Below are positions 43,202 to 52,155 of a stretch of 64,000 bases of DNA, in pieces. The stretch covers positions 6,631,001 through 6,695,000 of the forward strand of contig NZ_CP109485.1 in assembly GCF_035918235.1 (NCBI RefSeq), given 5' to 3'. How positions within the stretch are numbered: position 1 is the first letter of the stretch; every line of letters begins with the position of its first letter. Below the pieces are notes generated by a model. The model was not told the DNA's origin. It saw nothing but the letters and a program-made list of their open reading frames with translations, and made no database searches. Source of the DNA: Streptomyces sp. NBC_01445 (GTDB taxonomy: Bacteria > Actinomycetota > Actinomycetes > Streptomycetales > Streptomycetaceae). A program made the position numbers and the translations under genes.

Positions 43202-45061
43202 GTGCCCGCGACCCCTAACAATGTGCCCGCGCCGAGCCGTACTGCCCCGGCTCTGATCCGCAATTTCTGCATCATCGCGCACATCGACCACGGCAAGTCC
43301 ACGCTCGCCGACCGGATGCTCCAGCTGACCGGTGTGGTCGAGCAGCGGCAGATGCGTGCTCAGTACCTCGACCGGATGGACATCGAGCGCGAGCGCGGCA
43401 TCACGATCAAGTCCCAGGCGGTGCGTCTGCCCTGGGCCCCGAGCGAGGACCCGGGCAAAACCCACATCCTCAACATGATCGACACCCCGGGGCACGTGGA
43501 CTTCACGTACGAGGTCTCGCGGTCCCTCGCGGCCTGTGAGGGCACGGTCCTGCTCGTCGACGCGGCCCAGGGCATCGAGGCGCAGACTCTCGCCAACCTC
43601 TATCTGGCGATGGAGAACGACCTCAAGATCATCCCGGTTCTCAACAAGATCGACCTGCCGGCCGCCCAGCCCGAGAAGTTCTCCGAGGAGCTCGCGAACC
43701 TCATCGGCTGCGAGCCGGAGGACGTGCTGAAGGTCTCCGCGAAGACCGGCATGGGCGTCGAGGCGCTGCTCGACAAGGTCGTCGCCGAGATCCCGGCCCC
43801 GGTCGGCGTCGCCGACGCGCCCGCCCGAGCGATGATCTTCGACTCCGTGTACGACTCCTACCGCGGCGTCGTGACGTACGTACGAGTCGTCGACGGCCAG
43901 CTCAACAAGCGTGAGCGGATCCGGATGATGTCCACCGGCGCCACCCACGAGCTGCTCGAGATCGGTGTCTCCTCTCCGGAGATGACCCCGGCCGACGGCA
44001 TCGGCGTCGGTGAGGTGGGCTACATCATCACCGGCGTGAAGGACGTCCGTCAGTCCAAGGTCGGTGACACGATCACCTCCCTGCACAACGGCGCCACCGT
44101 GGCGCTCGGCGGCTACAAGGACCCGAAGCCGATGGTCTTCTCGGGCCTCTATCCGCTGGACGGCTCGGAGTACCCGGACCTGCGCGAGGCCCTCGACAAG
44201 CTGCAGCTCAACGATGCCGCGCTCGTCTACGAGCCGGAGACCTCGGCCGCCCTCGGCTTCGGCTTCCGCGTCGGCTTCCTCGGCCTGCTCCACCTCGACG
44301 TGATCCGTGAGCGCCTGGAGCGCGAGTTCGGGCTCGACCTCATCGCCACCGCGCCCAACGTGGTTTACCGCGTGGCCATGGAGGACGGCAGCGAGCACAC
44401 GGTCACCAACCCGAGCGAGTTCCCCGAAGGCAAGATCGACAAGGTCTTCGAGCCGGTCGTGCGCGCCACGATCCTCGCCCCCAGCGAGTTCATCGGCTCG
44501 ATCATGGAGCTCTGCCAGACCCGTCGCGGAACGCTGCTCGGCATGGACTACCTCTCCGAGGACCGCGTCGAGATCCGCTACACGCTGCCGCTCGCGGAGA
44601 TCGTCTTCGACTTCTTCGACCAGCTGAAGTCCAAGACGCGCGGCTACGCGTCCCTGGACTACGAGCCCACCGGCGAGCAGGACTCCAGCCTGGTCAAGGT
44701 CGACATCCTGCTGCACGGCGACAAGGTCGACGCCTTCTCCGCGGTCACGCACAAGGACGCGGCGTACGCGTACGGCGTGCGGCTGGTCGCCAAGCTGCGC
44801 GAGCTCATCCCGCGGCAGGCCTTCGAGGTGCCGATCCAGGCCGCCATCGGCTCCCGGGTCATCGCCCGAGAGACGATCCGCGCCATCCGCAAGGACGTCC
44901 TCGCCAAGTGCTACGGCGGTGACATCTCCCGTAAGCGCAAGCTGCTCGAGAAGCAGAAGGAGGGCAAGAAGCGCATGAAGATGGTCGGCTCCGTCGAGGT
45001 GCCGCAGGAAGCCTTCATCGCCGTGCTCTCCAGCGACGACAGCGGCTCGAAGAAGAAGTAG
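43202..45061 (+). CDS. lepA: Translation elongation factor 4 (LepA)
   Basis: Ribosomal GTPase that acts on stalled or back-translocating ribosomes. G1 is AHIDHGKST near residues 26-34, G3 is DTPGHVDF, and G4 is NKIDLP. The EF-G-like domains follow, and the LepA-specific C-terminal domain ends in [31 protein letters not shown] sequence (basic, conserved). The 619 residues are normal. GTG 43202 has ACAGGA eight bases upstream. The open frame continues back to 43142. A hairpin terminator follows. Confidence 0.97.
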   Translation: MPATPNNVPAPSRTAPALIRNFCIIAHIDHGKSTLADRMLQLTGVVEQRQMRAQYLDRMDIERERGITIKSQAVRLPWAPSEDPGKTHILNMIDTPGHVDFTYEVSRSLAACEGTVLLVDAAQGIEAQTLANLYLAMENDLKIIPVLNKIDLPAAQPEKFSEELANLIGCEPEDVLKVSAKTGMGVEALLDKVVAEIPAPVGVADAPARAMIFDSVYDSYRGVVTYVRVVDGQLNKRERIRMMSTGATHELLEIGVSSPEMTPADGIGVGEVGYIITGVKDVRQSKVGDTITSLHNGATVALGGYKDPKPMVFSGLYPLDGSEYPDLREALDKLQLNDAALVYEPETSAALGFGFRVGFLGLLHLDVIRERLEREFGLDLIATAPNVVYRVAMEDGSEHTVTNPSEFPEGKIDKVFEPVVRATILAPSEFIGSIMELCQTRRGTLLGMDYLSEDRVEIRYTLPLAEIVFDFFDQLKSKTRGYASLDYEPTGEQDSSLVKVDILLHGDKVDAFSAVTHKDAAYAYGVRLVAKLRELIPRQAFEVPIQAAIGSRVIARETIRAIRKDVLAKCYGGDISRKRKLLEKQKEGKKRMKMVGSVEVPQEAFIAVLSSDDSGSKKK

Positions 45062-45081
45062 GCCGCGTCACAGCGGTCCGG

Positions 45082-45113
45082 GGCCCGTCGCGCGTCAGTG
45101 CGGCGGGCCTCTT
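45082..45113 (+). terminator. Terminator after lepA
   Basis: GGCCCGTCGC (45082-45091) pairs with GCGGCGGGCC (45100-45109) with one G-U pair, followed by TCTTGATTT. Confidence 0.75.
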
Positions 45114-45196
45114 GATTTCCCGGCATTGTTGTGCGGGTCTTTTGTGGGGGCCGTGTGTACAGCGGCTGTCGACAAGAAGTGACAGGCTGCGGCCCC

Positions 45197-45256
45197 TTAC
45201 GCACCGGGCGACTGCGCTCTACTCTGATCACTGCTCGGTAGTTACTCGCCAGTTAA
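45197..45256 (+). promoter_or_regulatory. Promoter and TetR-type operator candidate before the acyl-CoA synthetase gene
   Basis: TTACGC (45197) and TACTCT (45220), 17 bp apart, form a plausible promoter. Directly after the expected start site is TTACTCGCCAGTTAA (45242-45256), an imperfect palindrome TnACTnGCnAGTnA of the kind bound by TetR-family fatty-acid regulators. An operator there would block the promoter. The regulator is not in the window. Confidence 0.5.
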
Positions 45257-45322
45257 ACAACAGCCGCCAACAGCCAGCCGCGCCCAGTCTCGCCGCGCTG
45301 CCGCGGGCCCCCGGAGGACGTC

Positions 45323-47212
45323 GTGAGCGACACACAGACCCTGATCGAGAACCGTCCGCCGTCCGTGGCGGCCCTCTTCCTGGAGCGCGTGGCGGCCACG
45401 CCGGATACCGAGGCCTACCGCTACCCGGTGCCATCGGCCTCCGGTGAGGGCCCCGAGGAGTGGAAGTCGCTGAGCTGGGCGCAGGCCTCGGCGCGGGTCT
45501 ACGCCATCGCGGCCGGCCTCATCGAGCTCGGCGTCCGGCCGGAGGAGCGGGTCGCGCTCGCCTCCTCCACGCGGGTCGAGTGGATCCTGGCCGACCTCGG
45601 CATCCTGTGCGCGGGCGCCGCCACGACCACCGTCTACCCGCAGACCAACGCCGAGGAGTCGGGGTTCATCCTCGCGGACTCGGACAGCAAGGTCCTGATC
45701 GCCGAGGACGCGGCGCAGCTGGCCAAGGCCCGCGAGCGCCGGGCCGACCTGCCCGACCTCGCCCATGTCGTCGTCATCGACGAGGCCGGGGTCGAGCCGG
45801 ACGCCGCGGACCCCGAAGGCTGGGTGCTCACGCTCGCCGACCTGGAGAAGCGCGGCGCCGCCCACCTGGAGAAGAACCCGGACCTGATCAAGGAGAAGGT
45901 CGGCGCGATCACCGCGGACCAGCTTGCGACCCTGATCTACACCTCCGGCACCACCGGCCGGCCCAAGGGCGTGCGCCTCCCGCAGGACAACTGGTCGTAC
46001 ATGGCGAAGGCCATCGCCTCGACCGGCCTGGTGGGCCCGGACGACGTGCAGTACCTGTGGCTGCCCCTCGCGCACGTCTTCGGCAAGGTCCTCACCTCCG
46101 GGCAGATCGAGGTCGGGCACGTCACCGCCGTCGACGGCCGCGTGGACAAGATCATCGCGAACCTGCCCGTCGTGCAGCCGACGTACATGGCCGCGGTGCC
46201 GCGCATCTTCGAGAAGGTCTACAACGGGGTCGCGGCCAAGGCGCGGGCCGGCGGCGGCGCCAAGTACAAGATCTTCCAGTGGGCCGCCGAGGTCGCGCGC
46301 GAGTACGCGAAGGCAAGCCAGGACAACTTCCGCAGGACCGGTTCGGCCTCGGTGCCGTTCGCGCTCGGCGCCAAGCACAAGGTCGCCGACGCGCTCGTCT
46401 ACTCGAAGCTGCGTGAGGCGTTCGGCGGCCGGCTGCGCGCCTGCGTCTCCGGCTCCGCCGCGCTCGCCCCCGAGATCGGCTACTTCTTCGCCGGCGCGGG
46501 CGTGCACATCCTGGAGGGCTACGGCCTCACGGAGACCTCCGCCGCGTCCTTCGTCAACCCCGGTGAGGCGTACCGCACCGGCACGGTCGGCAAGCCGCTG
46601 CCCGGCACGGAGGTGCGGATCGCGGACGACGGCGAGATCCTGCTGCGTGGCCCCGGCGTCATGCAGGGCTACCACGGGCTGCCCGAGAAGACGACCGAGG
46701 TCCTGGAGTCCGACGGCTGGTTCCACACCGGCGACATCGGTGAGCTGTCGCCCGACGGCTACCTCAAGATCACCGACCGCAAGAAGGACTTGATCAAGAC
46801 GTCGGGCGGCAAGTACATCGCGCCCGCCGAGGTCGAGGGCCAGTTCAAGGCCGTCTGCCCGTACGTCTCGAACATCCTGGTGCACGGCGCCGACCGGAAC
46901 TTCTGCACGGCGCTCATCGCTCTCGACGAGCCGTCCATCCTGGAGTGGGCCAAGGACAACGGCCTGGAGGGCAAGTCGTACGCCGATGTGGTCGCGGCCC
47001 CCGCCACGGTCGAACTGGTCGAGGGCTACGTCAAGGAGCTCAACCTGGGCCTCCAGAAGTGGCAGACCATCAAGAAGTTCAAGCTCCTGCCGCGCGACCT
47101 CGACATCGAGCACGGCGAGCTGACCCCGAGCCTGAAGCTGAAGCGGCCGGTCGTCGAGCGCGAGTACGGGCACCTGATCGACGAGATGTACGCGGGTTCA
47201 CGCGAGAAGTAG
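45323..47212 (+). CDS. Long-chain acyl-CoA synthetase (AMP-forming)
   Basis: Activates fatty acids with ATP and CoA for beta-oxidation or lipid synthesis. The 629 residues show the ANL-superfamily motifs: TLIYTSGTTGRPKGV (AMP-binding core), GYGLTETSAASF, and DGWFHTGDIGELSPDGYLKITDRKKDLIK, plus a C-terminal lysine region (KKFKLLPRDLDIEHGELTPSLKLKR). GTG 45323 follows CGGAGGAC. The upstream promoter carries a TetR-like operator, fitting control by fatty acids. The last 43 bases are repeated 218 bp downstream in non-coding DNA. Confidence 0.93.
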   Translation: MSDTQTLIENRPPSVAALFLERVAATPDTEAYRYPVPSASGEGPEEWKSLSWAQASARVYAIAAGLIELGVRPEERVALASSTRVEWILADLGILCAGAATTTVYPQTNAEESGFILADSDSKVLIAEDAAQLAKARERRADLPDLAHVVVIDEAGVEPDAADPEGWVLTLADLEKRGAAHLEKNPDLIKEKVGAITADQLATLIYTSGTTGRPKGVRLPQDNWSYMAKAIASTGLVGPDDVQYLWLPLAHVFGKVLTSGQIEVGHVTAVDGRVDKIIANLPVVQPTYMAAVPRIFEKVYNGVAAKARAGGGAKYKIFQWAAEVAREYAKASQDNFRRTGSASVPFALGAKHKVADALVYSKLREAFGGRLRACVSGSAALAPEIGYFFAGAGVHILEGYGLTETSAASFVNPGEAYRTGTVGKPLPGTEVRIADDGEILLRGPGVMQGYHGLPEKTTEVLESDGWFHTGDIGELSPDGYLKITDRKKDLIKTSGGKYIAPAEVEGQFKAVCPYVSNILVHGADRNFCTALIALDEPSILEWAKDNGLEGKSYADVVAAPATVELVEGYVKELNLGLQKWQTIKKFKLLPRDLDIEHGELTPSLKLKRPVVEREYGHLIDEMYAGSREK

Positions 47213-47430
47213 GCCGGGTTCACGCGAGAAGTGGGCCGGGTTTGTGTGGGGGTCGGTGGCCGGTTGCGTGCCTGCGTCGCCGGCTCCGGCGCGCTCGTCC
47301 CCGCGGTTGGGGGCGCCGACGGTGCGGCGGTCTGGGGCGGGCTCGGCTGGGGGTGCGGGGGTCGTCCCCCCGGGAGCTTGCAGCCGGGCACCTGATCGAC
47401 GAGATGTACGCGGGTTCACGCGAGAAGTGA
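47213..47430 (+). pseudogene. Decayed partial duplicate of the acyl-CoA synthetase gene
   Basis: Bases 47386-47428 repeat exactly the last 43 coding bases (47168-47210) of the synthetase, encoding GHLIDEMYAGSREK. GGGTTCACGCGAGAAGT occurs three times (47194, 47216, 47412). The stretch 47255-47312 is about 80% identical to the internal region near 46421-46476 encoding GGRLRACVSGSAALAPE. The block therefore looks like a shrunken, degraded copy of the gene's 3' part. It has no start and no full domain. Confidence 0.7.
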
Positions 47431-47471
47431 CGTCCCGCGTCACCGCTTGAGGGATGCGTCGCGGCCTGCCA

Positions 47472-47852
47472 CTACGGTGTGCGGCCGCGGCGCATCTCGC
47501 TTAACAGCTCCTCCATCTGTGTCACCTGACGGCGCAGTTCGGCGCCGTCCGTCCGGGTGCCGGCCGTCAGTTCGCGTTCGACGGCGGACAGGCGGGCCGT
47601 CAGCTCGGCGAACCCCCTCGTGCCGCGCGATCTCCCGCCGCACACACGCGTCAGTTCGGCGTTGCAGTGCCGACTGCGGTCCATGATCTGGTTGAACATC
47701 GCGCCGAGTTCGGCCGCCAGGCCCTCCCCGGTCTCCGGGGCCTGGGTGAAGTCGCCGTCCCGCGCCGACGTCATCGCGGCGAGAAGCGCACGCAGTTCGG
47801 TGGCCTCGATCCGGCCCGGATCCTGAACACGCGTAGCACTGTTCGCGCTCAT
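47472..47852 (-). CDS. HAMP-like coiled-coil protein without membrane or kinase domain
   Basis: A 126-residue soluble protein. Residues ~18-68 (ATELRALLAAMTSARDGDFT, then AELGAMFNQIMDRSRHCNAEL) closely resemble one HAMP unit of the large streptomycete multi-HAMP histidine kinases. The rest is a coiled coil (LTARLSAVERELTAGTRTD, LRRQVTQMEELLSEM). There are no transmembrane, kinase or receiver parts. ATG 47852 is chosen; the frame is open much further upstream only as antisense. It is divergent from the SpoIIE-type phosphatase with 57 bp between the starts, so a partner role is possible. Confidence 0.72.
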   Translation of the reverse strand: MSANSATRVQDPGRIEATELRALLAAMTSARDGDFTQAPETGEGLAAELGAMFNQIMDRSRHCNAELTRVCGGRSRGTRGFAELTARLSAVERELTAGTRTDGAELRRQVTQMEELLSEMRRGRTP

Positions 47853-47909
47853 GGTGGCCCACTTCGATAACTCGGTGCTTATGGACGGGGCCGGTCTGTC
47901 ACTCTGTCC

Positions 47910-49907
47910 GTGTCGCCTGAGGCGTCTTTGCCCGAACTGCTCAGGAGCCGCACCGTGGGGTCCATTCCGCTGCAACGGGAGACCACGTACGCCACCGACG
48001 AGCCCTCCCGTCCCCCGGGAGCACCGGCCGTCGTGCGGACCTCGCTGCCCGGAAACCCGCTGGCCCCGGCTGCGGCGCGCCGCTTCGTACGGGGTGCTCT
48101 CGCCGACTGGGCCGAGCTCGGCCTGACCACCACGTCCGGCGGCGGCGACCGGCTCACCGACGACGCCGTGGTCGTACTCAGCGAACTCGTCACGAACGCT
48201 GTGGTCCACGCAGGCACCAATGTCGAGCTGCTGTGCCGCCTCGAAACCGGGCACCCCGACGACCCGGAAGGCGCCTGCGCGCCCGCCGCCCTCGTCATCG
48301 AGGTCTCCGACCATCACCCCGCCCGCGCCGTCCGCAGCGACCGCATCGACATGGGCCCCGACACCCCCGAGTGCGGGCGCGGGCTGCGCCTCGTGGCCTC
48401 TCTCTCCGACGCCTGGGGCATCACGTACCAGCCCGGCACCAAGACCGTCTGGGCCCGCCTCCCCGTCGACGAAGCCGGCCGGGGCGGCGACGCCCCGGAG
48501 GCGCACCCCGGCGCAAGAACCTTTCAGCGCGGGCTGCGCTCCGCGGAAATACTGGCTCCCACGCCGCGCCGCTTCCCCCATGACCAGGACTGGGTCAACC
48601 GCGGTGCGCTCTCCTTCCTCGCCGAGGCCTCCGACCTGCTCGCCGGACAGCTCGACGAGGACCAGGTCGCCTCGCTCGCCGGACAGATGCTGGTGCCGCG
48701 CATGGCCGACTGGTGCGCCGTCTGGCTCGACGACGAGGACGGCAGGCCCGACCGGGGCACCGCCGACCGCGTGGGCCGCGGCACCGGCGCCCTCGCCACG
48801 CCCCGCCTCGCCCGCGTCTGGCACACCAGTGAGAACCGCATGGAGGAGCTCCGCAAGATCTTGGAGAAGGACCCGCCGCAGCCCACCGACGCGGCGCGGA
48901 GCGCGGCCGTCCCCGTGCCGTGGCCCTTCGAGAGCCGCGGCGGCGACCCGGCGGGCGCCGCGCTCGCCTACCGCCTCAGCGCGGGTGGTCGCGCGGTGGG
49001 CACCCTTCTCATCGGACGGGCCGGCCTGACGCGCTTCCCCGACGAGGTCACCGGCCTCGTCGAGGACTTCGCCCGCCGCGTCGCCCTCGCCGTCAGCGCG
49101 GCCCGCCGCTACACCCGGCAGGCCACCATCAGCCGCATCCTCCAGCGCGGACTGCTGCCCTCCGCCGTCGCGCAGATCCCCGGCATCGAGTCCGCGCTCG
49201 TGTACGAGCCGCGCGACGCGGGCGGCCCCGGCGGCGACTTCTACGACGTGTTCCCCGCCGGCGACGGCCGCTGGTGCTTCGCGCTCGGCGACGTCCAGGG
49301 AAAGGGCCCCGAGGCAGCCGTCGTCATCGGCCTCGCCCGGCCCTGGCTGCGGCTGCTCGCCCGCGAGGGGTACCAGGTCGCCGAGGTCCTCGACCGGCTC
49401 AACCGGCTCCTCCTCGACGACGCCACGGAGGCGGCCGACGCGGCTGCCCGCGCGCTCGCCGCCGCCGGCGGCGAGGGCCTCACACCCGAGGGCGCGCCCC
49501 GCTTCCTCTCCTTGCTCTACGGGGAGCTGGTGCCCATCGGGGACGGGATGCGCTGCACCCTGGCCTCCGCCGGACACCCGCTGCCGCTCCTGCTGCGGCC
49601 CGACGGCCTGGTCGAGTGCGCCGCCGAGCCCCAGGTGCTCCTCGGCGTCGTCGACGATCCCGGCTATACCAGCGAGAGCCTCGTCCTCCACGACGGCGAC
49701 ACCCTCCTGTGCGTCACGGACGGGGTGACGGAGCGCCGGGACGGGCACCGGCAGTTCGACGACGGCGACGGCCTCTCCCACGCCCTCGCCGGCTGCACGG
49801 GCCTCACCGCACCTCTGCTCGCCGAACGGATCAGACGCCTGGTCCACGAATTCTCCGAAAGCCCACCGGACGACGACCTGGCCCTGCTGGTACTGCAGGC
49901 CCGGTAA
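47910..49907 (+). CDS. SpoIIE-family PP2C phosphatase with N-terminal anti-sigma-type HATPase domain
   Basis: Signalling phosphatase/kinase-like protein, probably acting on anti-sigma-factor antagonists. Domains in order: HATPase_c-like RsbW type (ELVTNAVVHA N-box near residue 92, GRGLRLVASLSDAWGI G-box near 153), a GAF-like middle region (~220-400), and a PP2C/SpoIIE domain with metal-binding aspartates in GGDFYDVF, GDVQGKGPEA, VTDGVTERRD and DDDLALLVL. It has 665 residues. GTG 47910 has no clear ribosome binding site. Having both kinase-like and phosphatase domains on one chain is common in Streptomyces. It is divergent from the HAMP-like orphan. Confidence 0.9.
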   Translation: MSPEASLPELLRSRTVGSIPLQRETTYATDEPSRPPGAPAVVRTSLPGNPLAPAAARRFVRGALADWAELGLTTTSGGGDRLTDDAVVVLSELVTNAVVHAGTNVELLCRLETGHPDDPEGACAPAALVIEVSDHHPARAVRSDRIDMGPDTPECGRGLRLVASLSDAWGITYQPGTKTVWARLPVDEAGRGGDAPEAHPGARTFQRGLRSAEILAPTPRRFPHDQDWVNRGALSFLAEASDLLAGQLDEDQVASLAGQMLVPRMADWCAVWLDDEDGRPDRGTADRVGRGTGALATPRLARVWHTSENRMEELRKILEKDPPQPTDAARSAAVPVPWPFESRGGDPAGAALAYRLSAGGRAVGTLLIGRAGLTRFPDEVTGLVEDFARRVALAVSAARRYTRQATISRILQRGLLPSAVAQIPGIESALVYEPRDAGGPGGDFYDVFPAGDGRWCFALGDVQGKGPEAAVVIGLARPWLRLLAREGYQVAEVLDRLNRLLLDDATEAADAAARALAAAGGEGLTPEGAPRFLSLLYGELVPIGDGMRCTLASAGHPLPLLLRPDGLVECAAEPQVLLGVVDDPGYTSESLVLHDGDTLLCVTDGVTERRDGHRQFDDGDGLSHALAGCTGLTAPLLAERIRRLVHEFSESPPDDDLALLVLQAR

Positions 49908-49961
49908 GTCCTCACGGCCGCGACCGGCGGGACTACCTCGCGGCTGCGGGACAATAGGTCC

Positions 49962-51194
49962 ATGCCTTCCGCACTTCCCGACGGTGAGCCCGTCCCCGAT
50001 GACGGCGCGTTGCCCGCCTCCGCCCTGGCCGGGGCGGCGGAGCGGCCCCTCGGGTTCTATCTGCATGTCCCGTACTGCGCCACGCGCTGCGGCTACTGCG
50101 ACTTCAACACGTACACCGCGACCGAGCTGCGCGGCTCCGGCGGTGTGCTCGCCTCGCGTGACAACTACGCGGACACCCTCGTCGACGAGGTCCGTCTCGC
50201 CCGCAAGGTTCTCGGCGACGACCCGCGCCAGGTGCGGACCGTGTTCGTCGGCGGCGGGACCCCGACGCTCCTCGCGGCCGACGACCTCGTGCGCATGCTC
50301 GGGGCGATCCGTGACGAGTTCGGGCTCGCGCCCGACGCCGAGGTGACGACGGAGGCCAACCCCGAGTCCGTCGGCCCCGCCTACCTGGAGACCCTCCGCG
50401 AGGGCGGCTTCAACCGGATCTCCTTCGGCATGCAGAGCGCCAAGCAGCACGTCCTGAAGATCCTCGACCGCACCCACACCCCCGGCCGCCCCGAGGCCTG
50501 CGTCGCCGAGGCGCGCGCCGCGGGCTTCGACCACGTCAACCTCGACCTGATCTACGGCACCCCCGGCGAGAGCGACGACGACTGGCGGGCCTCGCTGGAG
50601 GCGGCCATCGGCGCCGGGCCCGACCATGTGTCGGCGTACGCGCTGATCGTCGAGGAGGGCACCCAGCTCGCCCGGCGCATCCGCCGTGGCGAGGTCCCGA
50701 TGACGGACGACGACGTCCACGCGGACCGCTACCTGATCGCGGACGAGGTCCTCGGCGGGGCGGGCTTCGACTGGTACGAAGTGTCGAACTGGGCCACCAC
50801 CGACGCCGGGCGCTGCCTGCACAACGAGCTGTACTGGCGCGGCGCCGACTGGTGGGGCGCGGGCCCCGGCGCGCACAGCCACGTCGGCGGGGTGCGCTGG
50901 TGGAACGTGAAGCACCCGGGCGCCTACGCCGGACGCCTCGCGGAGGGTCGTTCGCCCGGCGCCGGTCGCGAGCTCCTCTCGGACGAGGACCGGCGCGTCG
51001 AGCGCATCCTGCTGGAGCTGCGCCTCCTGGAGGGCTGCCCGCTGTCGCTCCTGAAGCCCGCGGGCCGCGCCGCCGCCGGCCGGGCCCTGTCCGACGGCCT
51101 GCTCGAAGCGGCGCCGTACGAGTCCGGGCGCGCTGTCCTCACCCTGCGCGGCCGCCTCCTCGCCGACGCGGTCGTGCGCGACCTGGTCGACTGA
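49962..51194 (+). CDS. hemW: HemW-like radical SAM protein (coproporphyrinogen III oxidase-like)
   Basis: Radical SAM protein of the HemN/HemW family; the HemW subgroup is thought to be a haem chaperone. The 4Fe-4S motif is C39-ATR-C43-GY-C46, with only three residues between the first two cysteines and none of the extra N-terminal signature of true HemN. GGGTPTLL and the NPESV and FGMQS motifs follow. Length is 410 residues with a C-terminal HemN_C-like part. ATG 49962 is 6 nt after GACAAT and may be leaderless. It is 54 bp after the phosphatase gene. Confidence 0.93.
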   Translation: MPSALPDGEPVPDDGALPASALAGAAERPLGFYLHVPYCATRCGYCDFNTYTATELRGSGGVLASRDNYADTLVDEVRLARKVLGDDPRQVRTVFVGGGTPTLLAADDLVRMLGAIRDEFGLAPDAEVTTEANPESVGPAYLETLREGGFNRISFGMQSAKQHVLKILDRTHTPGRPEACVAEARAAGFDHVNLDLIYGTPGESDDDWRASLEAAIGAGPDHVSAYALIVEEGTQLARRIRRGEVPMTDDDVHADRYLIADEVLGGAGFDWYEVSNWATTDAGRCLHNELYWRGADWWGAGPGAHSHVGGVRWWNVKHPGAYAGRLAEGRSPGAGRELLSDEDRRVERILLELRLLEGCPLSLLKPAGRAAAGRALSDGLLEAAPYESGRAVLTLRGRLLADAVVRDLVD

Positions 51195-51216
51195 GGCGGG
51201 CCCCGAGCGCCCCTCG

Positions 51217-51293
51217 GGCCTCTCGTTTGGATCATGCCGGGCTCGCGGGGCCTGGTGCCGCATCCTGATCGGGCCTGATCCGAACGAAAGGCC
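51217..51293. terminator. Long hairpin between convergent hemW and DUF3097 genes
   Basis: Bases 51217-51238 and 51272-51293 are complementary over 22 bp with three mismatched or wobble positions. The 33-base loop is large. It abuts the stop of the minus-strand gene and can serve both directions. Confidence 0.72.
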
Positions 51294-52121
51294 CTAGCTC
51301 AGGTCCGCGGGCAGCGTCACGAAGTCGATCAACTCCTCGACCCTGCCCAGGAGTTCGGGCTCCAGGTCGCGGTAGCTGTGCACCCGCGACAGGATGTGCT
51401 GCCAGGCCGCGCCGGTGTTCTCGGGCCAGCCGAGCGCCCGGCACACGCCCGTCTTCCAGTCCTGGCCGCGCGGCACCCGGGGCCACGCCCGGATGCCCAC
51501 GGCCGACGGCTTCACGGCCTCCCACACGTCGATGTAGGGGTGGCCGACGACCAGCGCGTGCTCGCCGGTGACCTGCGCCGCGATCCGTGACTCCTTCGAG
51601 CCGGGCACCAGATGGTCGACGAGGACGCCGAGCCGCGCGTCCGGCCCCGGAGCGAATTCGGCGACGATCGCGGGCAGGTCGTCGACGCCCTCCAGGTACT
51701 CCACGACCACGCCCTCGATGCGCAGGTCGTCGCCCCAGACCCGCTCCACCAGCTCCGCGTCGTGCCGGCCCTCCACATAGATGCGTCCGGCCCGCGCGAC
51801 CCGCGCCCGCGCCCCGGGGACCGCGACCGACCCGGAGGCCGTGCGCGTGGGACGTACGGGCGCTGCGGCCACGGGACGTACGAGGGTGACGACCCGGCCT
51901 TCGAGCAGGAAGCCGCGCGGGTCCATGGGGAACACCCGATGCTTGCCGAAGCGGTCCTCCAGGGTCACCGTCGGGCCCTGGGCCGTCTTCTCGCAGCGGA
52001 CGACCGCCCCGCAGAACCCGGTCGTGACCTCCTCGACCACGAGATCCACGTCCGCCGCCACCTCGGGCGCGGCCTGCTGCTTCTTCCACGGCGGGGTGAA
52101 GTCGGGGGAGTACTGGCGCAT
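51294..52121 (-). CDS. DUF3097 family protein with Toprim-like motif
   Basis: Actinobacterial DUF3097 protein, function not established. In the 275 residues, an N-terminal beta-rich part (DLVVEEVTTGFCGAVVRCEK) precedes a segment that looks like a Toprim fold: RIYVEGRHDAELVERVWGDD supplies the acidic VEG motif and GVLVDHLVPGSKES the later acidic strand. This hints at a primase/topoisomerase-type nucleic-acid role, which is my inference. ATG 52121 is 7 nt after TATCGT on its strand (probably leaderless). It converges on hemW. Confidence 0.85.
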   Translation of the reverse strand: MRQYSPDFTPPWKKQQAAPEVAADVDLVVEEVTTGFCGAVVRCEKTAQGPTVTLEDRFGKHRVFPMDPRGFLLEGRVVTLVRPVAAAPVRPTRTASGSVAVPGARARVARAGRIYVEGRHDAELVERVWGDDLRIEGVVVEYLEGVDDLPAIVAEFAPGPDARLGVLVDHLVPGSKESRIAAQVTGEHALVVGHPYIDVWEAVKPSAVGIRAWPRVPRGQDWKTGVCRALGWPENTGAAWQHILSRVHSYRDLEPELLGRVEELIDFVTLPADLS

Positions 52122-52155
52122 GGTGCAGACGATAGGAGTACGAACTGCCGTGCGG

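Noticed and set aside
47472..51263. A 1263-residue minus-strand open frame spanning several genes
   Set aside because: Only its last ~126 residues (47472-47852) look like a protein. The rest is antisense to the SpoIIE-type phosphatase and hemW.
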